Part shown: positions 1-15,484 of the stretch, in pieces
How the letters are laid out: each line of letters starts with the position of its first letter
Numbering within the stretch: the stretch's first letter is position 1
Assembly: GCF_002013895.1 (NCBI RefSeq)
Contig: NZ_MAFQ01000003.1
Coordinates: 186,001-250,000, forward strand
DNA length: 64,000 bases
Direction of reading: 5' to 3'
DNA from: Mycobacteroides franklinii
GTDB taxonomy: Bacteria > Actinomycetota > Actinomycetes > Mycobacteriales > Mycobacteriaceae
The notes under the pieces: model-generated
Database searches by the model: none
What the model saw: the letters and a program-made list of their open reading frames with translations, nothing else
Told to the model about the DNA's origin: nothing
Program-made: the position numbers and the translations under genes

Positions 1-139
1 CGAATTCGGTGAACGCCGCCAGTAGCGCCGCCGCGGTCGGGCCGTCGACGGCGTTGCGGGTATCGGGCCGATTGAGAATGACCGTCGTCACCGCTCCCGC
101 CTTCTCCACCCGAACGGCCGGTTCCACATTTTCACTCAT
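1..139 (-). CDS. echA5: Enoyl-CoA hydratase/isomerase family protein, N-terminal part (cut by window edge)
   Basis: Only the first 46 codons are in the window. The start ATG is at 139 and the frame stays open to base 1. The residues VEKAGAVTTVILNRPDTRNAV are the opening strand and N-R-P-x-x-R-N-A motif of crotonase-fold enzymes, which hydrate or isomerise acyl-CoA thioesters in beta-oxidation. Its ATG overlaps the stop of the upstream PaaX-type gene (ATGA), so the two are translationally coupled. The order FadE, crotonase, PaaX regulator, crotonase matches Rv0672-Rv0675 of M. tuberculosis, which is the reason for the echA5 name. The substrate is not known. Confidence 0.8.
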   Translation of the reverse strand, partial: MSENVEPAVRVEKAGAVTTVILNRPDTRNAVDGPTAAALLAAFTEF

Positions 140-882
140 AGAGAGACTTCCTCCATCTCGGCGGTATCCCGCAGCGTTACCAGCTCATCCTTGAATTCCC
201 GATAACGGGAGCGTATTTCGTCGGCGGGCCAGTCGGCCGGCAAAAGCTCGTCCGGCAGCACGGGGTCCGCCAGTAGATGCCGCACCATCGCCGCGGCCAG
301 CATGAACCGTGCGGGAATCGCGTTCGCCTGATCCCACCACCGCAAGAGGGCCGTCGCGTACTGCGACCATCCGGGCAGATCCCACAGCTGAGCGGCCAAC
401 GCTTCGGGCTGGTCGGTTCGAGTGTGTAAAACCCACACGTGGTCGGTGACCGACGGCGGCAGGTCAATCTCCAGATTCTCCGGACGCAGCCACACGCCCT
501 CTCGTAGTTCTCCGAAACGGCTCTGCCGCAGGGTGGTTCGTAGATCGTTACGGTCGCGGGCGTCCCGGCCCACACTGGTGATCACCAGTTGCGTCCAGGT
601 GCCGTCCCAGGAGCCTCGATGCGGGTCGCACGCCTCGTCCTGCCGAAGCTGACGGGCCTGCAGACGCTCGGCGAGCCGGTACCCCGATTCGGTTCTCGCA
701 AGATCCCCGGCGGAGACCATACGGGTGAGTGCCACCCGCACCGTGGTGTCACTGATACCGAACAAGGTGGTCAGCGCCCGGATTTCCCGGACCGACAGCT
801 CGGCCGGATGCGCCCCGAGTAGCAAGCTCAGGATGACCGAGCGCGCGGTCATCGGGTGATGATCGACCGGATTTTCCAACAC
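136..882 (-). CDS. PaaX family transcriptional regulator
   Basis: 248 residues from a GTG at 882; an internal ATG at 852 is an alternative start. The N-terminal winged helix (about residues 11-75, with VREIRALTTLFGISDTTVRVALTRM) and the long C-terminal segment rich in Trp and Arg (LRPENLEIDLPP, LWDLPGWSQYATALLRWW) fit PaaX, the phenylacetyl-CoA-responsive repressor family. It is the positional equivalent of Rv0674. It lies within an acyl-CoA dehydrogenase/enoyl-CoA hydratase group with 1-4 base overlaps, so it probably senses a CoA ester and controls this operon. The effector is inferred from the family only. Confidence 0.82.
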   Translation of the reverse strand: MLENPVDHHPMTARSVILSLLLGAHPAELSVREIRALTTLFGISDTTVRVALTRMVSAGDLARTESGYRLAERLQARQLRQDEACDPHRGSWDGTWTQLVITSVGRDARDRNDLRTTLRQSRFGELREGVWLRPENLEIDLPPSVTDHVWVLHTRTDQPEALAAQLWDLPGWSQYATALLRWWDQANAIPARFMLAAAMVRHLLADPVLPDELLPADWPADEIRSRYREFKDELVTLRDTAEMEEVSL

Positions 883-1787
883 TACAGTTCGGTGGGCTTG
901 CGGCCGTAATCGCCAAATGGCTCGTCCCGGTGCCGGACTGCCTGCCGATAGCCGTTGGTAATGGCATCGGCGGTGAACGCGTGCGCCTCCGGGGTATGCC
1001 GGGAGATGCCATCAAAAACGGTGCCGACCATGGCGCTATTGGCGATACCCTGATTGATGAGCACCGAGTTGCAGGCCAGCTTGATCATCATCAGCTGATT
1101 CAGCGGCATCGCCGCGATCCGCTCGACCAGCCGCTCGGTGCGTTCGTCCAATTCGTCCGGATCGGGCGCCTCGACCGCCAAACCCCAGTCGTAGGCTTGC
1201 TTACCCGACAGGCAATCTCCGGTGAGTAGAAGACGTTTCGCGCGTTGGTCACCGAGTTTGTGCGCCCACAGCCCGGTGGCGGGCACGCCCCATACTCGCG
1301 TGGGCGGGTATCCGATCTTGGCGTCGGCGGCGACGATCAACTGATCGGCATGCAATGCGATATCGGTACCACCGGCCACGCAATAGCCGTGCACCTTCAC
1401 GACTGTCGGTTTGTTGGCGTGTAACAGCGAGGAGAAGCCGCGGGTGAACCGGCTCATCATCTGGTAGTCGAGCATGGGGTCCCAGTTGATGTTCGGCAGG
1501 TGGTTGCGCAACTGCACGTGCCCGTCCAGGGCTGTGCCCGAATACTGTGCCGAGCCTTCGTCATTCGCCTCGGCATAGGCACTCAGATCGAAGCCGCCGC
1601 AGAATCCATCTCCCTTGCCCGATACCAGGATGACGTGTACCTGCGGGTCCAGGTCGGCACGTTCCACCAGCGCCGCCAGCTCCAGCGGCGTCTCCGCGAT
1701 GATGGCGTTGCCCTGTTCAGGGCGGTTGAAGGTGATACGCGCGACCCGATCGGTGACCTCGTAGGTCATCGTCTTCAAGGTGTCCAT
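882..1787 (-). CDS. echA4: Enoyl-CoA hydratase/isomerase (crotonase family)
   Basis: 301 residues from ATG 1787. The N-terminus DRVARITFNRPEQGNAI is the crotonase signature and VKVHGYCVAGGTDIALHADQ contains the oxyanion-hole region. GKGDGFCGGFDLSAYAE is the CoA-binding A-[DS]-x-K/GGD-L-like segment with a G-F-D-L variant. It hydrates 2-enoyl-CoA or acts on a related thioester. The start lies only 5 bases from the stop of the upstream acyl-CoA dehydrogenase gene, so the two are in one operon and probably catalyse consecutive beta-oxidation steps. Order and family match Rv0673 (echA4). It is longer than typical hydratases (about 260 residues) because of an insertion around residues 75-100 and a longer tail. 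Confidence 0.85.
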   Translation of the reverse strand: MDTLKTMTYEVTDRVARITFNRPEQGNAIIAETPLELAALVERADLDPQVHVILVSGKGDGFCGGFDLSAYAEANDEGSAQYSGTALDGHVQLRNHLPNINWDPMLDYQMMSRFTRGFSSLLHANKPTVVKVHGYCVAGGTDIALHADQLIVAADAKIGYPPTRVWGVPATGLWAHKLGDQRAKRLLLTGDCLSGKQAYDWGLAVEAPDPDELDERTERLVERIAAMPLNQLMMIKLACNSVLINQGIANSAMVGTVFDGISRHTPEAHAFTADAITNGYRQAVRHRDEPFGDYGRKPTEL

Positions 1788-1792
1788 CGCAG

Positions 1793-3427
1793 CTAGTTAC
1801 CCGCCTTGACGGTCGCCCGCTCCAGGATCGGCGAAAGATCCAAACCTGTGGGAAGAGTGCCGAATGCCCCGCCCCAATTGCCTGCCAGCCGGGTCGCCAG
1901 GAACGCCTGCGCTACCGCCGGATGACCATGACGGACCAGGAGCGCGCCCTGCAGCGCCAGACAGATGTCCTCGGCAACCTTGCGGGCGCGGTACATGACG
2001 GAATCCAGATCGCTGAGCTGCGAATGCAATCCGTTGATATGGCGATCCAATCGCTCGTCCTGCCCCTGGGCAAGGGCAAGCTCCTTGAACAGCACCTCGA
2101 CGCATTCGGGCTTGGTGGCCATGGCCCGCAACGTGTCCAGGGCACTCACGTTGCCCGATCCCTCCCAGATTCCCATCAGCGGAGCCTCGCGGTACAGGCG
2201 CGGCAGCCCCGAATCCTCCACATACCCATTGCCGCCCAGACATTCCATCGCCTCACCCGCATGTGGGGTGGCGCGCTTACACACCCAATACTTGCTGGCC
2301 GCCAATCCGATACGACGCAGCAAGGACTCAGTCTCGTCCCCCCGGGTGGCACGGTCAGTGGCTCCCGCCATCCGCATCGCGACCATGGTGGCGGCCTCGG
2401 CCTCGATTGCGAGATCCGCGAGCACATTACGCATCAACGGCTGATCAATAAGGTACTCGCCGAAGGCCTTGCGGTGCTGAGCGTGATGCATGGCCAGCGC
2501 GACACCCGTGCGCATGCTGGTGGCCGATCCGAGTGTGCAGTCCAGCCGCGTCATGTTGACCATCTCGATGATGGTCTTGACGCCCTTCCCCTCCTCGCCG
2601 ACAAGCCACGCCGTGGCATCGTCGTACTCAACTTCCGAGGACGCATTGGAGTGGTTACCGAGCTTGTCCTTCAAGCGCTGCAACCGCATCCGGTTCCGGG
2701 TGCCATCGGGCAGCACCCGCGGCAGGAAGAAACACGACAGGCCGCCGGGCGCCTGTGCCAGCACCAGGAACACATCACACATCGGCGCCGAAGTGAACCA
2801 CTTGTGCCCAACCAGCGTGTAGCTGCCATCGGCATTCGGCGTGGCGGTGGTGGTACCCGCGCGTACATCCGAACCGCCCTGCTTCTCGGTCATCGACATA
2901 CCCGCCGTCAGCCCCGCCTTGGTGGCGGGTACCGCCAACACCGGGTCATAGACGCGGCTGGACAACAGTGGTTCGTAGATGGCCGCGAGTTCGGAGTTGG
3001 CACGAAGCGCCGGAATCACCGCGTAGGTCATCGATATCGGGCACATGTGGCCCGGATCGGCCGTCCAGACACCGGTCTTCGCCGCGCGCACGACATGGGC
3101 ACCCGGGCGATCGTCCGCCCACGGTGCGCCGTGTAACCCATGGTCGATCGCCTCGCGCATGAGCTCGTGGTAGGCCGGGTCGAACTCGATTTCGTCGACG
3201 CGATGCCCCCAGCGGTCGTGGGTGTGCAGCACCGGGCGATTGCGGTTCGCCAGCTCCCCGGCGCGCTGCATGCGGTCGGTGCCGTTGAGTTCGCCGACCT
3301 CAACAACCTCGTCGACGCCCCACTGACCGCCTTCCCGAATGAGCGCTTCCATCAGCACAGGACTGCTCGCAGCGTTGTAGTCGCGCAGTGGAGGGACCTG
3401 GTTGGTGACGACATGCGTATCGGCCAT
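1793..3427 (-). CDS. fadE8: Acyl-CoA dehydrogenase, AidB/FadE8-like
   Basis: 544 residues from ATG 3427; the frame is open further upstream but the homologous protein starts MADTHVVTNQVPPL. It is longer than short-chain acyl-CoA dehydrogenases (about 380) and has the AidB-type layout: N-terminal extension, central beta domain (MSMTEKQGGSDVRAGTT, HKWFTSAPMCDVFLVLAQ), and C-terminal helices (HRKAFGEYLIDQPLMRNVLADLAIE, CLGGNGYVEDSGLPRLYREAPLMGIWEGSGNV) with an added tail of about 100 residues. It is an FAD enzyme that oxidises acyl-CoA thioesters at C2-C3; AidB itself is also linked to alkylation damage. It heads the operon fadE8-echA4-paaX-echA5. Confidence 0.88.
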   Translation of the reverse strand: MADTHVVTNQVPPLRDYNAASSPVLMEALIREGGQWGVDEVVEVGELNGTDRMQRAGELANRNRPVLHTHDRWGHRVDEIEFDPAYHELMREAIDHGLHGAPWADDRPGAHVVRAAKTGVWTADPGHMCPISMTYAVIPALRANSELAAIYEPLLSSRVYDPVLAVPATKAGLTAGMSMTEKQGGSDVRAGTTTATPNADGSYTLVGHKWFTSAPMCDVFLVLAQAPGGLSCFFLPRVLPDGTRNRMRLQRLKDKLGNHSNASSEVEYDDATAWLVGEEGKGVKTIIEMVNMTRLDCTLGSATSMRTGVALAMHHAQHRKAFGEYLIDQPLMRNVLADLAIEAEAATMVAMRMAGATDRATRGDETESLLRRIGLAASKYWVCKRATPHAGEAMECLGGNGYVEDSGLPRLYREAPLMGIWEGSGNVSALDTLRAMATKPECVEVLFKELALAQGQDERLDRHINGLHSQLSDLDSVMYRARKVAEDICLALQGALLVRHGHPAVAQAFLATRLAGNWGGAFGTLPTGLDLSPILERATVKAGN

Positions 3428-3434
3428 GCATCCA

Positions 3435-3462
3435 GTGTTACATTTCCGCGACAACCGCACAA
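3435..3462 (-). promoter_or_regulatory. Probable leaderless promoter of fadE8
   Basis: On the minus strand a TTGTGC (3457-3462) lies 16 bases before TAACAC (3435-3440), which ends 7 bases before the fadE8 ATG. This places transcription start on or next to the start codon, a common mycobacterial leaderless arrangement. No Shine-Dalgarno sequence is present. The divergent gene at 3512 shares this 84-base gap. Confidence 0.45.
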
Positions 3463-3511
3463 GATCTGTTCCTCGCTCCTTTCCGGGCTCCCGGTGCGCT
3501 AGAAAGAAGGC

Positions 3512-4213
3512 GTGGAGAAGGTCGTCTTCGTATTGCGCCAACCGTCTGATGCGGCCACCGACGAGTGGGCCGAGCAGCTGCGCACAGCGGTCGCCGACAA
3601 GCTCCAGGCGGTCGGTGTGCACGGCCTCACCGTGTGCGTGCACGACGACGCCGTCCGCGCGGCGACCCTGCGCCTCGCAACCCTGGACCCACCCATCGCC
3701 GCCGCGGTCTGCGTGTGGGTTCAGCAGTCGTACGGCCCACAGATACGCGAGATCGAGGCAATCCTTGCCGGTACATCAGCAGCCATGCACGGATATCTCG
3801 TTACCGAGTCGGTGCCGCTACCCTCCCCTGACACCCAAAGTGATTGGCGATCAGCGGGTTTCACCAACATCGCATTGTTGCGCAAACCCATCGAGATGCC
3901 CTTCGAGAAGTGGCGCCAGCAGTGGCAGGGAGTACACACGCAGAATGCGCTCGAGCTGCAGTCGACGATCGGATACGAACAGAACCTGGCGGTCCGGGCC
4001 GTGACCGTCGACGCGCCGGCGATCTCGGCCATCGTGCTCGAGCAATTCCCGGCGGCGGCCCTCACCGATCCGCTGGCCTGGTACGCCGCCTCGGATCAAC
4101 AACAACTCGGCCAGCGCGTGATGGCAATGCTTGAGAGCGTCAAAGCCTTTGGTGCCGATACCAATATCGATACCGTCGCGACCAGTAGATACGACGTGAT
4201 CCGGCCGTTCTAG
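3512..4213 (+). CDS. EthD-domain-like conserved protein
   Basis: 233 residues from GTG 3512, behind a purine-rich AGAAAGAAGG. The sequence resembles two consecutive dimeric alpha/beta-barrel (EthD-like) halves: a first half to about residue 115 ending HGYLVTESVPLP, and a second half with ALLRKPIEMPFEKWRQQWQGVHT, which is the typical EthD motif R-K-P-x-x-M-x-x-x-x-F-x-x-x-W. EthD proteins accompany degradation pathways, and their chemistry is poorly known. It is divergent from fadE8, which suggests shared control. No catalytic assignment is possible from sequence. Confidence 0.7.
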   Translation: MEKVVFVLRQPSDAATDEWAEQLRTAVADKLQAVGVHGLTVCVHDDAVRAATLRLATLDPPIAAAVCVWVQQSYGPQIREIEAILAGTSAAMHGYLVTESVPLPSPDTQSDWRSAGFTNIALLRKPIEMPFEKWRQQWQGVHTQNALELQSTIGYEQNLAVRAVTVDAPAISAIVLEQFPAAALTDPLAWYAASDQQQLGQRVMAMLESVKAFGADTNIDTVATSRYDVIRPF

Positions 4214-4245
4214 CGATCCCTCACAAGTCCGGCAGTTTCATCGGA

Positions 4246-4279
4246 TTGACATACAACCAAATGGTTGTACATTGAAGGG
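4246..4279 (+). promoter_or_regulatory. Promoter with embedded ArsR-type operator
   Basis: TTGACA at 4246-4251 is a perfect -35 box. TACATT at 4268-4273 is the likely -10 after a 16-base spacer, and the GTG start of the ArsR gene follows after 6 bases, so the message is probably leaderless. The spacer is almost fully occupied by the perfect inverted repeat TACAACCAAATGGTTGTA (4252-4269, 8-base arms, 2-base centre). A dimeric repressor bound here would block RNA polymerase, which indicates autoregulation. Confidence 0.7.
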
Positions 4280-4636
4280 GTGACCGAACCGGACGAGGAC
4301 AGGGCCGATGCCATGTTCCATGCGCTCTCCGACCGCACCCGCCGCGACATCCTGCGGCGAGTGCTGGCCGGCGAGTACTCGGTCTCGACACTTGCGGCGA
4401 ACTACGACATGAGCTTCGCCGCGGTGCAAAAGCACGTCGCCGTGCTGGAAAAGGCTGGGCTGCTGACGAAGCGGCGTCACGGCCGTGAACAGCTGGCCAG
4501 CGGCGATGTGGAAGCAATTCGTTCGGTTGGCGCCATGCTCTCCGAGCTGGAGCAGTTCTGGCGCGGCAGGATCGCTCGCATCGATGAACTCATCGCATTC
4601 GAACCACCGACGATCAAACCACCACGGAAAGAATGA
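4280..4636 (+). CDS. ArsR/SmtB-family transcriptional repressor (SdpR-like)
   Basis: 118 residues from GTG 4280; an in-frame TTG at 4265 lies inside the operator and is rejected. The protein is a single winged helix: ALSDRTRRDILRRVLAGEYSVSTLAANYDMSFAAVQKHVAVLEKAGLLTKRRHGRE. There is no metal-binding Cys cluster, so it belongs with the SdpR-like ArsR proteins that pair with START-domain partners. The next gene begins 3 bases after its stop and encodes exactly such a partner. The palindrome overlapping its promoter is its probable operator. The ligand is unknown; the partner may bind or report it. Confidence 0.88.
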   Translation: MTEPDEDRADAMFHALSDRTRRDILRRVLAGEYSVSTLAANYDMSFAAVQKHVAVLEKAGLLTKRRHGREQLASGDVEAIRSVGAMLSELEQFWRGRIARIDELIAFEPPTIKPPRKE

Positions 4637-4639
4637 AAC

Positions 4640-5125
4640 ATGCCTGTCACCAACGTTACTCACGATATCGACACGCGCACCATCACCATTCATGCCGAGT
4701 TCGAGGCACCGATCGGCCGGATCTGGCAGATCTACGCCGACCCTCGTCAGCTCGAAAAGATCTGGGGTCCGCCGAGTTGCCCGGCCACGTTCGTCGACCA
4801 CAACTTCACGCCGGGTGGCCGCGTGAACTACTACATGACCGGACCAGAGGGCCAGCGGTACGCCGGGTGGTGGGAGATCACCGCGATCGACGAGCCGAAC
4901 AGCTTCGCCTTCACGGACGGCTTCTCCGACGAGAATCTGAATCCGGTGGACAATATGCCGGTTTCGACGAACGCGTACACATTCGTCGAGGAAGACGGCC
5001 GTACCCGCGCGACCTACGTCAGCACGTATGAGACCGCCGAAGCACTGCAGAAGGTGCTGGACATGGGCGTCATCGAGGGTGCATCGTCGGCGATCAACCA
5101 GATCGACGAGCTGGTCCGCTCCTGA
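4640..5125 (+). CDS. SRPBCC (AHSA1/START-like) domain protein
   Basis: 161 residues from ATG 4640. It opens with ITIHAEFEAPIGRIWQIYADPRQLEKIWGPPSCPATFVDHNFTPGGRVNYYMTGPEGQRYAGWWEI, the beta-strand/helix pattern of activator-of-Hsp90-ATPase-like SRPBCC proteins, and ends with the long C-terminal helix (AEALQKVLDMGVIEGASSAINQIDELV) that closes the ligand cavity. It is co-transcribed with the ArsR gene just upstream. This ArsR-SRPBCC pairing is widespread in Actinobacteria; the bound ligand is not known. Confidence 0.85.
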   Translation: MPVTNVTHDIDTRTITIHAEFEAPIGRIWQIYADPRQLEKIWGPPSCPATFVDHNFTPGGRVNYYMTGPEGQRYAGWWEITAIDEPNSFAFTDGFSDENLNPVDNMPVSTNAYTFVEEDGRTRATYVSTYETAEALQKVLDMGVIEGASSAINQIDELVRS

Positions 5126-5180
5126 GCGGACCGGCGCCCGCATCACCACGGTCGGTGCGGGCACCCTCTACGCTCGCGTC

Positions 5181-5471
5181 ATGGTGCAGTATCGCGATCC
5201 CGGCGCCATCACCTTCGAAGCGACGATCGAGAAGCCCGAGGGCCCCGGCGCGTACGTCGAATTCCCCTTCTCCGTGTTCGACACCTTCGGCGTCAAGGCC
5301 CGAGTGCCGGTACGGGCCGTGTTCGACGGGTCGGTGAGCTACACAGGGTCGTTGGCACCGTACGGCGGAACACACCTTCTCGGGGTGCGGAAGGACATCC
5401 AGGCGCAGCTGGGCAAGGAGCCCGGAGACCGCGTGACCGTCGAGGTCAGGCTCGATACCGACCGCGCCTAG
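5181..5471 (+). CDS. DUF1905 domain protein
   Basis: 96 residues from ATG 5181 (the open frame starts earlier but overlaps the previous gene). ITFEATIEKPEGPGAYVEFPFSVFDTFGVKARVPVRAVFDGSVSYTGSLAPYGGTHLLGVRKDIQAQLGK is a full DUF1905 small beta-barrel, including the conserved G-x-x-x-R-K-D-I-x-x-x-x-G-K end. The function of this family is unknown. Its stop codon overlaps the stop of the convergent permease gene by three bases. Confidence 0.8.
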   Translation: MVQYRDPGAITFEATIEKPEGPGAYVEFPFSVFDTFGVKARVPVRAVFDGSVSYTGSLAPYGGTHLLGVRKDIQAQLGKEPGDRVTVEVRLDTDRA

Positions 5472-6871
5472 GCATCCTGCTTTTCATGTTCAGCCGGCTC
5501 ACCGTGGTGCACGAAGTAGCCGAGCACCACGATCACGAACCACACCACACCCACCAGGACGGCGGTCCGGCCGTCGTCGGTGAAGAACAAGAGCACCACC
5601 ACCAGGGCCAGAAATGCCAGCGCCAACAGATTCGTCACCGGCGCACCGGGCAGCCTGTAATCCGAGGCGGGTAATTCACCGGCGGCGACCCGTTTCCGAT
5701 AAATCATGTGCGAAACCAGGATTGAACCCCACACAAAAATGATGCCGATGGTGGACACCGATGTGATGTAGGCGAATGCCTTGTCGGGCGACAGCCAGTT
5801 GACGAACACCCCAATACCCATCGCGAGTGCCGAGAAGCAGATGGCCAGCATCGGGACGTGACGCGAACTCAGTGCCTGCAGACCCGTCGGGGCGTCGCCG
5901 CGCTGAGCGAGGCTGCGCACCATGCGGCCGGTTGAGTAGATGCCCGAGTTACAGGAGGAAAGCGCGGCCGTCAGCAGGATGAAGTTCACGATGTTGGCAG
6001 CCTGCGGAATGTTGAGATACTCGAACACGGCCACGAAAGGACTCTCGCCCTTGTGGTAGTTCCGCCAGCCCTGGATCGACAAAATGACGATCAACGCACC
6101 CACGTAGAACAGCCCGATGCGGAACGGCAGCGTGTTGATCGCCTTGCGCAGGGTCACCTTCGGATTCTCGGCCTCCCCCGCCGTGACGCCGACGAGCTCA
6201 ACGCCGACGTAGGCGAACACCACGATCTGCAGGCTCAGCAGGGCCTGGCTGAAGCCTGTCGGAAAGAACCCGCCGTCATTCCAGAGATTGGCGACGCTGG
6301 GGCCCGTTTCCGGCCCCAGGCCCGAAATGGGAAGCAGTACACCGATACCGATGATGATCATGCCGACGATCGCCGTCACCTTGATCATCGAGAACCAGAA
6401 CTCGGCCTCACCGAAGATCTTCACCGATATCAGGTTGGCCCCCAACAGGATTAGCAGGACAACCAGCGCTGTCACCCACTGCGGGATGCCGGGCCACCAC
6501 CGTTGGATGTACACGCCGGCGACGGTTATCTCTGCCATACATGTTGTCGCCCACACCGCCCAGTACGTCCAGCCGTTGGCGAATCCGGCGAAACGTCCCA
6601 TGAATTCCTCGGCGTATTCGGAGATGCTGCCCGAGACCGGCCGGTACACCAGCAGCTCGCCAAGGGCCCGCATGATCACGAAAATAGCCAGGCCCGCGAC
6701 CAGGTAGGCCAAGATGAGTGCCGGACCGGCCTTCTCGATCGCGCCGCCGGCGCCGTAAAAGAGGCCCGTGCCGATGGCACCGCCGATCGCGATCATCTGC
6801 ACCGTACGGGCCGACAGGCCCCGCGAGTATCCGGCGTCGGGCGTCTCGGATTCGGAATTGGCAACTGTCAT
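5468..6871 (-). CDS. APC-family amino acid permease (GabP/AnsP-like)
   Basis: 467 residues with about 12 hydrophobic helices. The first, SARTVQMIAIGGAIGTGLFYGAGGAI, carries the glycine-rich substrate-binding motif of the amino acid-polyamine-organocation superfamily. The later YWAVWATTCMAEITVAGVYIQRWWPGIPQW and VVFAYVGVELVGVTAGEAENP match the AAT subfamily that imports amino acids or GABA by proton symport. It acts in the cytoplasmic membrane. It stands alone: the convergent neighbour is unrelated and the upstream gap has no regulator. The exact substrate cannot be read from sequence. Confidence 0.85.
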   Translation of the reverse strand: MTVANSESETPDAGYSRGLSARTVQMIAIGGAIGTGLFYGAGGAIEKAGPALILAYLVAGLAIFVIMRALGELLVYRPVSGSISEYAEEFMGRFAGFANGWTYWAVWATTCMAEITVAGVYIQRWWPGIPQWVTALVVLLILLGANLISVKIFGEAEFWFSMIKVTAIVGMIIIGIGVLLPISGLGPETGPSVANLWNDGGFFPTGFSQALLSLQIVVFAYVGVELVGVTAGEAENPKVTLRKAINTLPFRIGLFYVGALIVILSIQGWRNYHKGESPFVAVFEYLNIPQAANIVNFILLTAALSSCNSGIYSTGRMVRSLAQRGDAPTGLQALSSRHVPMLAICFSALAMGIGVFVNWLSPDKAFAYITSVSTIGIIFVWGSILVSHMIYRKRVAAGELPASDYRLPGAPVTNLLALAFLALVVVLLFFTDDGRTAVLVGVVWFVIVVLGYFVHHGEPAEHEKQDA

Positions 6872-7007
6872 CCGGACATCATTGCCTGAGCAGACACTTA
6901 TTGCAGAGGAAACCAGGGACAGGCCGCCTGGTGCTGCGTGGAATTACGGAGCCCGAATGAGTATTTACGCGCTGAACCGACTTCGCCTGCGTGAATAGGT
7001 TTCTGGT

Positions 7008-7478
7008 GTGATCAACCGACAGTTCATCGAGCGCGCGGCATGGCCGACCCTCACCGCAGTGCTCCCCCTCGCAATCGTTGCCGGCCAAATCGGTCTCGAC
7101 ATCTGCCGCTGGTGGATCATGTACGGCACCGCGGCGAGTGCGGCGGTTCTGATGAGTACCGGTACATTCGCGAGGAGCAGGGTGGCGGGTCGGCAGCTGA
7201 CAGTGAGCTACTCCTGGGCCCTGTTCTGGATCGTTCTGGCCGTGCTGACGGGCGCGCAGAGCATCTTTTACGCACATTTCCGCAACCAGTGCCCGGTAGT
7301 CGGTCCGCTCATCCCGGTCGACATGCTGCTTGAGTGGCTCATCGCACCGATCGTGCTCATGGCTCTCGTTGGGAGCGCACTCCGACACCTACACGGGCAC
7401 CGGGCGCCAGGAGTCGTCGAGATCGACGAAACACAGGGACCTACTCGAGATTTCCCTGCAAAAGGTCGATCTCGATAA
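7008..7478 (+). CDS. Small integral membrane protein, function unknown
   Basis: 156 residues from GTG 7008. Four hydrophobic segments are visible: about residues 12-30 (LTAVLPLAIVAGQIGLDI), 37-53, 68-88 (YSWALFWIVLAVLTGAQSIFYA) and 104-124 (LLEWLIAPIVLMALVGSAL). A hydrophilic C-terminal tail of about 30 residues follows. It is not a family I recognise. It runs towards rpoC (convergent) and ends about 30 bases before the shared terminator hairpin. Confidence 0.55.
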   Translation: MINRQFIERAAWPTLTAVLPLAIVAGQIGLDICRWWIMYGTAASAAVLMSTGTFARSRVAGRQLTVSYSWALFWIVLAVLTGAQSIFYAHFRNQCPVVGPLIPVDMLLEWLIAPIVLMALVGSALRHLHGHRAPGVVEIDETQGPTRDFPAKGRSR

Positions 7479-7508
7479 GAAGCGTGACGCCGACTTGGGA
7501 CAGCGGAA

Positions 7509-7554
7509 CAGACGAAGAAGGGCCCTGGGATTTCCCAGGGCCCTTCTTCGTCTG
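7509..7554 (-). terminator. Terminator of rpoBC operon (bidirectional)
   Basis: A perfect 21-base-pair stem (7509-7529 with 7534-7554) closes an ATTT loop. The stem core is GAAGAAGGGCCCTGGG paired with its complement, so the transcript in either direction carries a short pyrimidine run in one arm. It lies 4 bases after the rpoC stop and after the convergent membrane protein gene, and can serve both. Confidence 0.9.
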
Positions 7555-7557
7555 AAA

Positions 7558-11505
<3,948 letters not shown>

Positions 11506-11541
11506 GTAAACTCCCTTTCCCCTTGCGGGATAGAAATCGGA

Positions 11542-15045
<3,504 letters not shown>

Positions 15046-15183
15046 GATCGGTCCTCCAGTGTTGCCGCGCATCTGCGATGTTTTGCGCAAGCAACGACCA
15101 AACACACACCCGATCGATCACAACACGAACCAACGCCGTCGTGGCGGGGGGAGGTGGGCAGGAGGCAGCCAGCGCAACGTCTA

Positions 15184-15212
15184 ACAATAGCGTACTATCG
15201 CGCAGCCTTCAA
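15184..15212 (-). promoter_or_regulatory. Main rpoB promoter candidate
   Basis: On the minus strand TTGAAG (15207-15212) and TATTGT (15184-15189) are separated by exactly 17 bases, giving a sigA-type promoter whose transcript would start near 15177, about 130 bases before the rpoB start codon. Confidence 0.65.
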
Positions 15213-15285
15213 CCGCCCGGTCAAATCTGCGGATCAGCGCTGGCTGGCGGCCTCGCTGGAATCGCATGCGTCCGTGCTGCCAAAC

Positions 15286-15314
15286 AGATTGACGCCTCGC
15301 ACGCCGCCCGTCAA
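15286..15314 (-). promoter_or_regulatory. Possible second rpoB promoter
   Basis: On the minus strand TTGACG (15309-15314) lies 17 bases before CAATCT (15286-15291). The -35 is good and the -10 keeps only the conserved A at position 2 and T at position 6, so this is a weaker candidate about 100 bases upstream of the main one. Confidence 0.35.
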
Positions 15315-15484
15315 GAGATAGCGCCAGTATTTTCGGTGTTTCTTTTTGCCAATCTGATACCGGTACCACCGCCTTAGCCGGGCGTGACGGCCCCAACGGT
15401 TTGACCGGACCCGCCGACGCACCGATCGAAGCGAGATCGAACCCTCCGCGGGCCCATGTCATCGGGGCAAGCGCCCCGCGCCGG

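Larger units (their letters stand above)
15046..15484. other. 439-base regulatory region upstream of rpoB
   Basis: This gap separates the 5' end of rpoB from the 3' end of the molybdopterin oxidoreductase gene. I find no credible gene in it. It holds the rpoB leader (about 140 bases), at least one good promoter on the minus strand and a weaker one further upstream. The long leader is typical of mycobacterial rpoB. Confidence 0.7.
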
